From UBA12077 sp963665525 (GTDB lineage Bacteria; Bacteroidota; Bacteroidia; Bacteroidales; UBA12077): 64,000 nt of DNA. The notes beneath the pieces are model-generated. The model was given only the letters and a program-made list of their open reading frames with translations, had not been told where the DNA came from and ran no database searches. The number at the start of each line of letters is the position of its first letter. The first letter of the stretch is position 1. The position numbers and the translations under genes are program-made. Below, piece after piece: positions 1 through 7,066 of the stretch. The stretch spans positions 868,001 to 932,000 of the forward strand of contig OY762280.1 of NCBI GenBank assembly GCA_963665525.1, written 5' to 3'.

Positions 1-236
1 AATGCAATTTCTAATGGAGTATTCGAGTATGTTTTATTGATAATAATTTCTTCTACCCATTCTTTTTTATAAAAAAACTTGACAGGAATTTGTTTTTCAA
101 CTTCTTTTACAAAGCCTTCAAAAGAAATGTTATTAAAATCAGCCGTTAATACTTGATTTTCTTGAGAATATGAGGAATTGGGTAATACGAAAAGCAATAT
201 TCCGATGATTACTTTATAAAAAAATATATTTCGCAA
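1..236 (-). CDS. STN-domain outer-membrane protein, N-terminal fragment (cut by window edge)
   Basis: The minus strand is open from a TTG at 236 to the window edge (about 79 codons). It reads as a signal peptide (MRNIFFYKVIIGILLFVLP..SYSQ) followed by an STN-like segment (ADFNNISFEGFVKEVEKQ.. and ..TPLEIA). STN domains sit at the N-terminus of Bacteroidota TonB-dependent receptors and carboxypeptidase-like outer-membrane proteins, where they take part in signalling or secretin-type contacts. An in-frame stop at 248-246 leaves TTG as the best start, since the signal peptide begins right there. The body of the protein lies outside the window, so receptor type and substrate cannot be told. Confidence 0.7.
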   Translation of the reverse strand, partial: MRNIFFYKVIIGILLFVLPNSSYSQENQVLTADFNNISFEGFVKEVEKQIPVKFFYKKEWVEEIIINKTYSNTPLEIA

Positions 237-683
237 TTTTAAATATCATTAAAGGTTAATAATTGATTCAACAAGGTAATTAGTAATACAATAATAAGTT
301 TTTCTAACGAAAAATTTATATATTATCTAATCTAATTCATTAGATTACTTTAAGCATTAATACCCTATGTTATTAAAAAAAAAAGGATTGATTGTAAAGA
401 AAAAGTTGAATGTTTTGAAGAATGTTAAATAAAAATGACACTTAAATTTGAGAGGCTTAATTTGCGTTGAATGTGACTCCTTACCGTAAGGAGAACAGTT
501 GACCTGTTTGTTGTGTAATTAAGTTAAGGTAGATGCTAAACCAAGTGTTAAAAAGTATAGTATCGTTTAATATGATATTTAGCAGGACTTTTTGTTATTG
601 ACTTAGAGATATTTAATTTGTAAATTTATATAATCTAAGTAAGTTAACACTAGCATTTTTATTAATCACCTAAATAGATAGCT
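237..683. other. Intergenic region with two small palindromes
   Basis: This 447-bp AT-rich stretch separates the divergent STN-protein fragment and the FN3 lipoprotein. I find no convincing ORF. It holds a TAAATTTG box (443-450) that fits the Bacteroidota -7 consensus, though without a well-spaced -33 element. It also holds a perfect 8+1+8 palindrome (477-493) and an adjacent hairpin AACAG/CTGTT (494-508). If transcription starts near 457, these structures lie in a long 5' leader of the downstream lipoprotein gene. They could equally be a protein-binding site. Confidence 0.5.
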
Positions 684-1835
684 ATGAAAAAAGTCTTATT
701 GTATTTCTTATTAATTCTAATTATTCCATTTTTTGTTGGATGTGAAAAAGATGATACTTCTCCTTCTATAGATGATGATATGATTGGCTTTTGGTTTAAG
801 TTAACCAGTGAAGATAGAATAGCAGTTGATGTTGATGGTTATTTCTGGGGGCTGCAAATTAAAAAAAACGGTGAAGTTACAGTTGCTCGTTTAGACTATG
901 CTGCTAGTTCTATAACTACTGAAGCAAGTGGTGCATCATTTCTAATAACTCATGCTGCTGATGGGGTTTTTACAGGCAAGGCAGATGATGAAACAGTTGC
1001 AGGTACATACACTATGGGTACTGTCTCAAATGCTGGATGGGATTATAATAGTATGACTCTTTATACTTCACAAGCAATTGGATATCTCCCTGGTGGCACA
1101 GGAGGCGACTGGTCAGTTATAGGAAAGTATGCTCTGCTTTTTAATCTTGATGGTTCTGATGCATCAACTGGAGAATCACCTATTTCTGATCCCCCAACAG
1201 CACCAAGCTATTTGACATTTGAAAGAGTTGCAAATGGTGGAAGTGTTACTCTTGAATGGAATGACAATTCTGAAACCGAAACAGGATTTGAAATAGAGAG
1301 GAAACTGTATGAGGATGAAGAATATTCAAAAATAGCAACAACAGTGGCCAACGCTAATTCTTATGCAGATAATTCTGTTGAAGCTGATGAAGTTTATCTA
1401 TATAGAGTACGAGCAGTTAATTCTGTGGGAAATTCGTCTTATACTAATGTGGTAGTTGCAATAGGAATACCACAAGCCCCATGGAGCCTTACTGCTAATT
1501 ATAATTACAGCACTTATGTTGCTACTTTTACTTGGTGGGCAAGAGATTGTGATGATATTGACCATTTTCAATTTGCATTTTATAGCGAAGGAATTTGGTC
1601 TGATTTGAATTTTACATTTGATGCCAATCCAACAGGTAGTGAACAGTGGATGGAAACCGGAACCATGAATTTTGATGGAGGAGAACCATGGCCTGCTGGT
1701 ACTTATATTTTTAAGGTTAAGGCTATAAACTCTGAAGGTGAATCTGCTTATTCAGATCAGGTAAGTCTTATTATTTCAGGGAAAGAATCTACTCCAGAAT
1801 TATTGGATATATTAAACTTTTCAGTTCAAAAATAG
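684..1835 (+). CDS. Secreted lipoprotein with fibronectin type III domains
   Basis: This 383-residue protein begins with a lipoprotein signal peptide and a lipobox ending in Cys20 (FFVGC), so it should be anchored in the membrane and, in Bacteroidota, may be surface-exposed. The acidic stretch just after the Cys (EKDDTSPSIDDD) fits known surface-export signals of Bacteroidota lipoproteins. Residues of about 30-155 form a Trp- and Gly-rich domain I do not recognise. About 170-260 is a clear FN3 domain (PSYLTFERV, VTLEWNDNSETETGFEIER, YRVRAVNSVGNSSYTN). About 265-370 looks like a second, more divergent FN3. A hairpin terminator follows. The exact role is unknown; carbohydrate or protein binding is inferred from the fold only. 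Confidence 0.75.
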   Translation: MKKVLLYFLLILIIPFFVGCEKDDTSPSIDDDMIGFWFKLTSEDRIAVDVDGYFWGLQIKKNGEVTVARLDYAASSITTEASGASFLITHAADGVFTGKADDETVAGTYTMGTVSNAGWDYNSMTLYTSQAIGYLPGGTGGDWSVIGKYALLFNLDGSDASTGESPISDPPTAPSYLTFERVANGGSVTLEWNDNSETETGFEIERKLYEDEEYSKIATTVANANSYADNSVEADEVYLYRVRAVNSVGNSSYTNVVVAIGIPQAPWSLTANYNYSTYVATFTWWARDCDDIDHFQFAFYSEGIWSDLNFTFDANPTGSEQWMETGTMNFDGGEPWPAGTYIFKVKAINSEGESAYSDQVSLIISGKESTPELLDILNFSVQK

Positions 1836-1883
1836 GTTTAAACTGTCGGTATTTTTGAAGTGTCTAAAAAAGTCCAGATACTA

Positions 1884-1912
1884 AAAAAGGAAGCTGTTTT
1901 AGCTTCCTTTTT
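1884..1912 (+). terminator. Intrinsic terminator after the FN3 lipoprotein
   Basis: AGGAAGCT (1888-1895) and AGCTTCCT (1901-1908) form an 8-bp stem, extended by A-T pairs, around a gtttt loop and followed by a T run. It ends the lipoprotein transcript just before the oppositely oriented tRNA gene. The A run on the other side means it could also act on the tRNA transcript. Confidence 0.8.
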
Positions 1913-1913
1913 G

Positions 1914-1987
1914 CGGTCTGGACGAGACTCGAACTCGCGACCCCCTGCGTGACAGGCAGGTATTCTAACCAACTGAACTACCAGACC
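1914..1987 (-). tRNA. tRNA-Asp (GTC)
   Basis: On the minus strand the acceptor halves GGTCTGG (1987-1981) and CCAGACC pair. The anticodon arm is CCTGC-CTGTCAC-GCAGG with anticodon GTC, and the T arm contains GCGAGTTCGAGTCTCGT. These give a complete 74-nt tRNA-Asp with discriminator G. CCA is not encoded. A strong promoter lies directly upstream at 2006-2036. Confidence 0.96.
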
Positions 1988-2005
1988 TTTTGCTTAATTG
2001 CGTTG

Positions 2006-2036
2006 CAAAAATAGGTTAATATTTTTATCCTCCAAA
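2006..2036 (-). promoter_or_regulatory. Promoter of tRNA-Asp
   Basis: On the minus strand TTTG (2036-2033) is followed after exactly 19 nt by TATTTTTG (2013-2006). This matches the Bacteroidota sigma-ABfr consensus (TTTG, N19-21, TAnnTTTG). The tRNA starts about 19 nt downstream. It is the best consensus promoter I found in the window. Confidence 0.8.
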
Positions 2037-2075
2037 TTTTTTCACCAAATTTTTTAGAAAAAAATCAATCTTTTT

Positions 2076-2621
2076 TTAGCTAGTTTCATAAGTCTCAAAA
2101 ATACTGAAATTTACACCTCCGTACTTTCTTACTTCTAAAAACCCTTTTTCTTTACTAAAATTGGTTTTATCGCCATGCTCAACGATTAGCCATCCATTTT
2201 CTTTTAAAATATTTTGTGAAAAAATGAATTCGGGGATGCTTTTAATTTCTTTTAAATCATATGGAGGATCAGCAAAAATAATATCAAATTGATCATGGCA
2301 TGATTTTACAAACCTAAAAGCGTCAGATTTGATCGTTCTTATATTTTTTAAGCCTAAGTCATCAATTGTTTTTTTAATGAACATTTGATGCTTAAAATTA
2401 CTTTCTACGGATGTGATAGAAATGCAATCTCGAGAAGCAAATTCATATGCAATACTTCCTGTTCCTGAAAAAAGATCGAGAACCGATAATTCTGTAAAAT
2501 CAAAATTATTATTTAAGATGTTAAATAAATTTTCTTTGGCAAAATCGGTTGTTGGTCTTGCTTTAAAATTTTTCGGAGGTTTTATAAGCCGACCTTTATA
2601 TTTTCCACTAACTATTCGCAA
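2076..2621 (-). CDS. rsmD: 16S rRNA (guanine(966)-N2)-methyltransferase RsmD
   Basis: A 181-residue Rossmann methyltransferase that transfers a methyl group from SAM to N2 of G966 in 16S rRNA during 30S assembly. It shows the RsmD start MRIVSGKYKGRLI, the KARPTTDFAKENLFNIL segment, the SAM motif LDLFSGTGSIAYE and the catalytic DPPY motif (about residues 117-120). Length is normal for the family. Its start overlaps the end of the upstream DUF3822 gene by 10 bp, so the two are probably translationally coupled. The rsmD-DUF3822 pairing is a conserved Bacteroidota arrangement. Confidence 0.95.
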   Translation of the reverse strand: MRIVSGKYKGRLIKPPKNFKARPTTDFAKENLFNILNNNFDFTELSVLDLFSGTGSIAYEFASRDCISITSVESNFKHQMFIKKTIDDLGLKNIRTIKSDAFRFVKSCHDQFDIIFADPPYDLKEIKSIPEFIFSQNILKENGWLIVEHGDKTNFSKEKGFLEVRKYGGVNFSIFETYETS

Positions 2622-3460
2622 AGGTTTAAATTAAATAAGTTTATAAAACAATGTTTTGGAATTTTTTTAAAAGTATAGCTGTAAGAGAAATCTTCTGAAG
2701 GTTTATTCAATTTAATATGTGAAATAAACTCATTAAGTTTTATTTGTAATTTTGAGTTTTTATCGAAATTACCACTTAGTATCAATTCTGTCTGTTGTGT
2801 GTTTAATTTAAACTGATCAAACACATAAAGAATAAAATAGATAATATCATTATCGGATTTATAAGTAAAGTTATTATATAACAACAACTTCCCGTTTTCA
2901 ATAATGCATAAATCAATAAAATCATGATTGATATTAGCAAATACTGTTTTAGCTTCAGAATGATATTTAAATAATGAATATTCAATAAACGGAGATTGTT
3001 GATTGTAGAAACTTACTTTTGAGTACTGTTTAACAAATATATTGGCTGCTGTATTTGGAATAGTGAAAATACTATATGCTTGCACATATTTTAGTTCAGT
3101 GTAGTGTATTTCATCTAAATCATGCAGTTTTTGATTAAATTCAAAATATTTTTTTAAATCTTCTTTTTGAAAGTAAGAGTTGGGTATAAGGGTATTCTTT
3201 TTTGAGAGCCATATTATTTTTGTGTATTTATATGATAGTTTTAACAAGTTATGATTTGCAATTAAATCTTCTAAAACATCATAAAAATCATCATGGTTTA
3301 GGTTTTCCTGAAATTTAATATTTGAAAAAGCAATGTATTTTTCTCTTACAGGATCTAAAATACAAAAAGAAAGTCCATCCAGGTTAACCTGAATGGACAA
3401 AAAATATGATTGAGTTAAATTAATATCTAGTGTTTCATCAATAAAAGCAAAATTTTGCAT
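2612..3460 (-). CDS. DUF3822 family protein
   Basis: A 282-residue protein recognised as DUF3822 from its opening (QNFAFIDETLDINLTQSYFLSIQVNLDGLSFCILD) and its place immediately upstream of rsmD. The fold resembles the actin-like ATPase/pilus-assembly (PilM-like) group in general layout (two repeated halves such as VFANINHDFIDLCIIENGKLLLYNNFTYKSDND), but that relation is my inference. No signal peptide or membrane segment is seen, so it should be cytoplasmic. It lies 14 bp downstream of a pseudopilin-like gene, which makes a PilM-like scaffold idea worth noting. Function unknown. Confidence 0.75.
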   Translation of the reverse strand: MQNFAFIDETLDINLTQSYFLSIQVNLDGLSFCILDPVREKYIAFSNIKFQENLNHDDFYDVLEDLIANHNLLKLSYKYTKIIWLSKKNTLIPNSYFQKEDLKKYFEFNQKLHDLDEIHYTELKYVQAYSIFTIPNTAANIFVKQYSKVSFYNQQSPFIEYSLFKYHSEAKTVFANINHDFIDLCIIENGKLLLYNNFTYKSDNDIIYFILYVFDQFKLNTQQTELILSGNFDKNSKLQIKLNEFISHIKLNKPSEDFSYSYTFKKIPKHCFINLFNLNLCE

Positions 3461-3474
3461 ATTGTGATCTATTC

Positions 3475-4104
3475 TTATTCCCAGTTACCAGCGTTGTTAT
3501 TAGGCTCAATAATATCACCAACTTTAACTCCAGGGAAGTTATTAGAATTTTTCATAATGTCGTTAAGGTTAACAACTAATTGACGGTCTAAACCATGTAA
3601 TAAAATATCATTATGAACTTTAGCTTCGAATACATTAACATTTAACTTAGATACAATAAGATTTGCTGTAGCCATTTCGAATGATGCATCTTCTGTAAAA
3701 GGAACTTTCCATAATAGATCAGCATTAAAATCAACACGCTTAAATAATGTATCTTTAATTGCAATTTTTATGGTATCACGCTTAATTAATCCTTCTTGAA
3801 CAGCAATTGCCTCTGTCCAACCTTGAGCTAATAAATCATCAGAAAGACTACCTTCAGCTCTAACCAGTTTCATTGAATCATTTTTTACAAAGTCAATTAA
3901 AGTGTCGAAGCTTGCTGTAAATTTGCCATATTCAGCTTTATAAGCTGTTTGAGCTGTTCTAATATCTTTTAATCGTTGAACAGTAGCAGCATATCTTTCA
4001 TCTTTAGCTTTGTTAAAACGAATTGGAGTTTGTATACTTTCCCAGATTGCATAAGCTAAAACTACAATTGCAATTGCCAATACGATTTGAATTACTTTTT
4101 TCAT
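3475..4104 (-). CDS. Membrane-anchored pseudopilin-like protein
   Basis: A 209-residue protein with one N-terminal membrane helix (VIQIVLAIAIVVLAYAIWESI). An amphipathic helix follows (KDERYAATVQRLKDIRTAQTAYKAEYGKFTASFDTLIDFV), the layout of type II secretion/type IV pseudopilins, in which the RxAQxAYxxxxGxF segment precedes the globular domain. The usual prepilin peptidase site is not evident. It is the first gene of a likely three-gene operon with DUF3822 and rsmD. Known in Bacteroidota only as a conserved protein; cell-envelope function inferred, not shown. Confidence 0.65.
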   Translation of the reverse strand: MKKVIQIVLAIAIVVLAYAIWESIQTPIRFNKAKDERYAATVQRLKDIRTAQTAYKAEYGKFTASFDTLIDFVKNDSMKLVRAEGSLSDDLLAQGWTEAIAVQEGLIKRDTIKIAIKDTLFKRVDFNADLLWKVPFTEDASFEMATANLIVSKLNVNVFEAKVHNDILLHGLDRQLVVNLNDIMKNSNNFPGVKVGDIIEPNNNAGNWE

Positions 4105-4123
4105 TTTGCTTGATTTAATTTTA

Positions 4124-4143
4124 TATGTTTGCCTGCAAATTTA
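4124..4143. promoter_or_regulatory. Divergent overlapping -7 boxes
   Basis: TATGTTTG on the plus strand (4124-4131) points toward the helicase gene. TAAATTTG on the minus strand (4143-4136) points toward the pseudopilin/DUF3822/rsmD operon. Both fit TAnnTTTG, but neither has an obvious TTTG at -33. The boxes are a few bases apart, so the two promoters may compete for polymerase. Confidence 0.5.
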
Positions 4144-4192
4144 TAAGAAAAAATTAAATTTCGAATTTAAATCACACTTTATTTTACTGAAA

Positions 4193-5614
4193 ATGTTAAC
4201 AGATCATATCGAAAATATCATTCTTGATAAACTTGAGTTTAAGCCAACAAGCGATCAAAAAAAAATGATCGAAGGTTTATCAGGTTATATCATGGAGCAT
4301 GATTCAAAAAGTGTGTTTGTAATAAAAGGCTATGCTGGTACAGGAAAAACAACAGTTATAAGTGCATTGGTAAAGGCATTTAAAGCTTTGCGAATTAAAT
4401 CTGTTTTGATGGCACCAACAGGCAGAGCAGCCAAAGTTCTTTCTTCTTTTTCTAAAAAAACAGCTTATACTATTCATAAAAAAATATATCGTCAGAAATC
4501 TTCTAAAGATGGATTTGGCGTTTTTGTTTTAGATCATAACGCACATTCAAATACCTTTTTTATTGTTGATGAAGCTTCCATGATTTCTAATAATTCGAGT
4601 GATGTATCTGTATTTGGTTCAGGAAGATTGCTCGACGATCTTGTTAAATATGTATATAATAATAAGGCATGTAAGTTAATTCTGATTGGTGATGTGGCTC
4701 AGCTACCTCCTGTAGGGCTAGAAATTAGTCCTGCTCTTGAGTCCAAACAACTCGAATATTATAATCTAAATGTTATTGAATACAATTTACGGGAGGTTGT
4801 TCGACAAAAAGAAAATTCAGGAATATTATTAAATGCAACCGATATTAGAAATCAAATGGCAAATGATAATTATTCATTTCCTGTTTTCAATTTGGAAGAA
4901 ATTTCTGATGTTGAAAGGATTTCTGGTGCAGAGTTGATTGAAAAGATATCTGAATCATATGATAAATACGGGTATGAAGATACTATTATCATTACACGAT
5001 CGAATAAAAGAGCAAATCAGTATAATAAAGGGATACGAAGTCAGATACTGTGGAGGGAAGAAGAAATTGCTATTGGTGATTTATTAATGATTGTAAAAAA
5101 CAATTATTATTGGATTGATGATAATGAAAAGATAGATTTTATTGCCAATGGGGATATTGCAGAAATCTTGAAAATTAAGAAATATGAAGAAAGATATGGA
5201 TTCAGGTTTGCAGATGTAAGCTTGCGTTTTATTGATTATGAATTAGAAATTGATTGTAAAATAATTCTGGATACTTTGGAAATTAATTCGGCTGCTCTTT
5301 CTGCAGATGATAATAAAAAATTGTTCTATAATACATTAGAGGATTATCAATATCATAAAACTAAAAAGAAACAATTCGAAGGTGTTAAAAACGATGAGTT
5401 TTTTAATGCTCTGCAGGTAAAGTTTTCATATGCAATAACTTGTCATAAGGCACAGGGTGGACAATGGAAAAATGTTTTTATCGATCATGGATATATTAAT
5501 GAGGATATGATGGATAAAGAATATCTTCGTTGGTTATATACTGCGTTTACTCGCCCTACAGAAAAACTATACTTGGTTAATTTTAATAAGAGATTTTTTA
5601 ATTCGGAAGAATAG
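4193..5614 (+). CDS. RecD-like ATP-dependent DNA helicase (SF1B)
   Basis: A 473-residue superfamily 1B helicase. It has Walker A GYAGTGKT (residues 46-53), motif Ia (LMAPTGRAAKVLS), Walker B FIVDEASMIS, motif III ILIGDVAQLPPVG, and the C-terminal UvrD/RecD2 motif SYAITCHKAQGGQWKNVFID ending with WLYTAFTRPTEKLYL. It lacks the N-terminal extension of full RecD2 proteins, as is usual for the short Bacteroidota form. I chose the ATG at 4193; an in-frame TTG extension back to 4106 runs through the promoter region and has no family similarity. Likely acts in DNA repair or recombination. Confidence 0.88.
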   Translation: MLTDHIENIILDKLEFKPTSDQKKMIEGLSGYIMEHDSKSVFVIKGYAGTGKTTVISALVKAFKALRIKSVLMAPTGRAAKVLSSFSKKTAYTIHKKIYRQKSSKDGFGVFVLDHNAHSNTFFIVDEASMISNNSSDVSVFGSGRLLDDLVKYVYNNKACKLILIGDVAQLPPVGLEISPALESKQLEYYNLNVIEYNLREVVRQKENSGILLNATDIRNQMANDNYSFPVFNLEEISDVERISGAELIEKISESYDKYGYEDTIIITRSNKRANQYNKGIRSQILWREEEIAIGDLLMIVKNNYYWIDDNEKIDFIANGDIAEILKIKKYEERYGFRFADVSLRFIDYELEIDCKIILDTLEINSAALSADDNKKLFYNTLEDYQYHKTKKKQFEGVKNDEFFNALQVKFSYAITCHKAQGGQWKNVFIDHGYINEDMMDKEYLRWLYTAFTRPTEKLYLVNFNKRFFNSEE

Positions 5615-5621
5615 TTCATTA

Positions 5622-5656
5622 TTACTTTTCCAAAGTTCTGAACTTTGGAAAAGTAA
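5622..5656. terminator. Long perfect inverted repeat between convergent genes
   Basis: TTACTTTTCCAAAGTTC (5622-5638), one central T, then its exact complement (5640-5656). This is a 17-bp perfect stem filling the 47-bp gap between the helicase (+) and the CDF transporter (-). No run of T follows on either strand, so it is not a classic intrinsic terminator. It may still act as a bidirectional RNA-stability or termination element. Confidence 0.6.
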
Positions 5657-5661
5657 GTTGG

Positions 5662-6567
5662 CTAACTACTTTGATTAATTGCTGATTTCTTAAGGCAGGT
5701 ATCTAATTCCATTTGAATAGTTACATGATCAATTTTAAATTTTTGATGTAAAGTATTTTCAAGCTCAGTTCTTATTTTATCAACATCATCAATTAGGATA
5801 TTCTTTTTTACATCTGCATGGCATTGGAAATGAACTATATTGTCAGATAATCGCCAGGAGTGAATATGATGAATGTTATTAATTTCAGAGTGTTTTTCCA
5901 GTTCTTTCTTTATTAATTCAATATCTAAACCTGCTGGGCTAGCTTGCATTAATATTTCGATAGTTTCTTTTAAAATACTCCAGGTAGCTTTTAAAATTAT
6001 AATACCAATTAGAATTGTTAGAAGTGGATCAAGCCAGGTAATATTCCAATAATAGATTAAAATTGAACCAATAATTACACCTACTGAAGATAATGTATCT
6101 CCAATTAGGTGCATGTATGCAGCTCTTATATTCAGGTTGTGCGAAGAATCACGATGTAATAAGAGAACTGATATTAAATTGCCTAATAAACCAATGCTTG
6201 CGACAATAAACATTAGTTTACTTTTAATTGGTTCTGGGTTTATAAATCGCTCATAGGCTTCGAAGAAAAGATAAATTGATATTACAATCAGTACTACAGC
6301 ATTGAATAAAGCTGCTAATATTTCAATTCGTTTATAGCCAAAAGTATTTTTTGTTGTTGATTTTTTCTTACCAATACGCATGGCAAAATAGCTAATTGTA
6401 ATAGCCATGGTATCGCTTAAATTATGCACTGCATCAGATAATAATGCTAAACTATTCGATAAGATTCCCCCAATAAACTCGGCAAGTGTAATAATAGCAT
6501 TTAATAAAACACTAATTAAAAGTTTAGATTTGTTTGGTTCTACATGATGATGGTGGTTATGTGACAT
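5662..6567 (-). CDS. Cation diffusion facilitator (Zn2+/Co2+ efflux, CzcD/ZitB-like)
   Basis: A 301-residue CDF transporter that exports divalent metal (probably Zn2+) in exchange for protons across the inner membrane. It has an N-terminal metal-binding His run (SHNHHHH) and six membrane helices. The two metal-site motifs are in TM2 (SLALLSDAVHNLSDT) and TM5 (HLIGDTLSSVGV), giving the usual HDxxD-type tetrahedral site. A cytosolic C-terminal domain (about 200-301) ends in a His- and Cys-containing tail. Length is typical. It lies 80 bp downstream of the YjbQ gene and could be read from the same transcript. Confidence 0.92.
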   Translation of the reverse strand: MSHNHHHHVEPNKSKLLISVLLNAIITLAEFIGGILSNSLALLSDAVHNLSDTMAITISYFAMRIGKKKSTTKNTFGYKRIEILAALFNAVVLIVISIYLFFEAYERFINPEPIKSKLMFIVASIGLLGNLISVLLLHRDSSHNLNIRAAYMHLIGDTLSSVGVIIGSILIYYWNITWLDPLLTILIGIIILKATWSILKETIEILMQASPAGLDIELIKKELEKHSEINNIHHIHSWRLSDNIVHFQCHADVKKNILIDDVDKIRTELENTLHQKFKIDHVTIQMELDTCLKKSAINQSS

Positions 6568-6647
6568 TCTTTAAGGTTTTATCATGACAACATATCTCAA
6601 TTATAAAATGTTTAAATAAACCAAAGAATTGGAATCAGTTATTAGGT

Positions 6648-7064
6648 TTATTCTCCAATAATCTTAATTAAAATACGCTTACGTCTTTTCCCGTCAAATT
6701 CACCATAAAATATTTGCTCCCAGGGACCAAAATCAAGTCTTCCTTCTGTAATAGCTACAACAACTTCTCGACCCATGATTGTTCTTTTTAGATGTGCATC
6801 GGCATTATCTTCTGCATAATTGTGTTTATACTGGTCGTAAGGTTTTTCGGGAGCTAAGCCTTCGAGCCACTTCTCAAAATCATCATGAAGACCCGATTCA
6901 TCATCATTGATAAAAACAGAACTGGTTATATGCATGGCATTCACAAGAACTAATCCTTCTCTAATTCCGCTATTTGCTAACTCTTGTTCAACAACTGGTG
7001 TTATATTTATAAATTCTCTTCTGCGGGATGTGTTAAACCACAATTCTTTTCGATATGATTTCAT
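6648..7064 (-). CDS. YjbQ family protein (UPF0047)
   Basis: A 138-residue YjbQ/UPF0047 protein. The family hallmarks are all visible: GLVLVNAMHITSSVFINDDE, NADAHLKRTIMGREVVVAITEGRLDFGPWEQIFYGEFDG and a C-terminal RRKRILIKIIGE. Some family members have weak thiamine-phosphate synthase activity, and a trimeric barrel with a His/Asp/Glu metal site is known, but the physiological role is unsettled. It starts 2 nt after the phosphohexomutase stop codon, so the two are almost certainly co-transcribed. Confidence 0.9.
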   Translation of the reverse strand: MKSYRKELWFNTSRRREFINITPVVEQELANSGIREGLVLVNAMHITSSVFINDDESGLHDDFEKWLEGLAPEKPYDQYKHNYAEDNADAHLKRTIMGREVVVAITEGRLDFGPWEQIFYGEFDGKRRKRILIKIIGE

Positions 7065-7066
7065 GA

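Noticed and set aside
4106..4192. N-terminal extension of the RecD-like helicase from a TTG at 4106
   Set aside because: It would run through both divergent -7 boxes and adds residues unlike the family. The ATG at 4193 fits the domain start.
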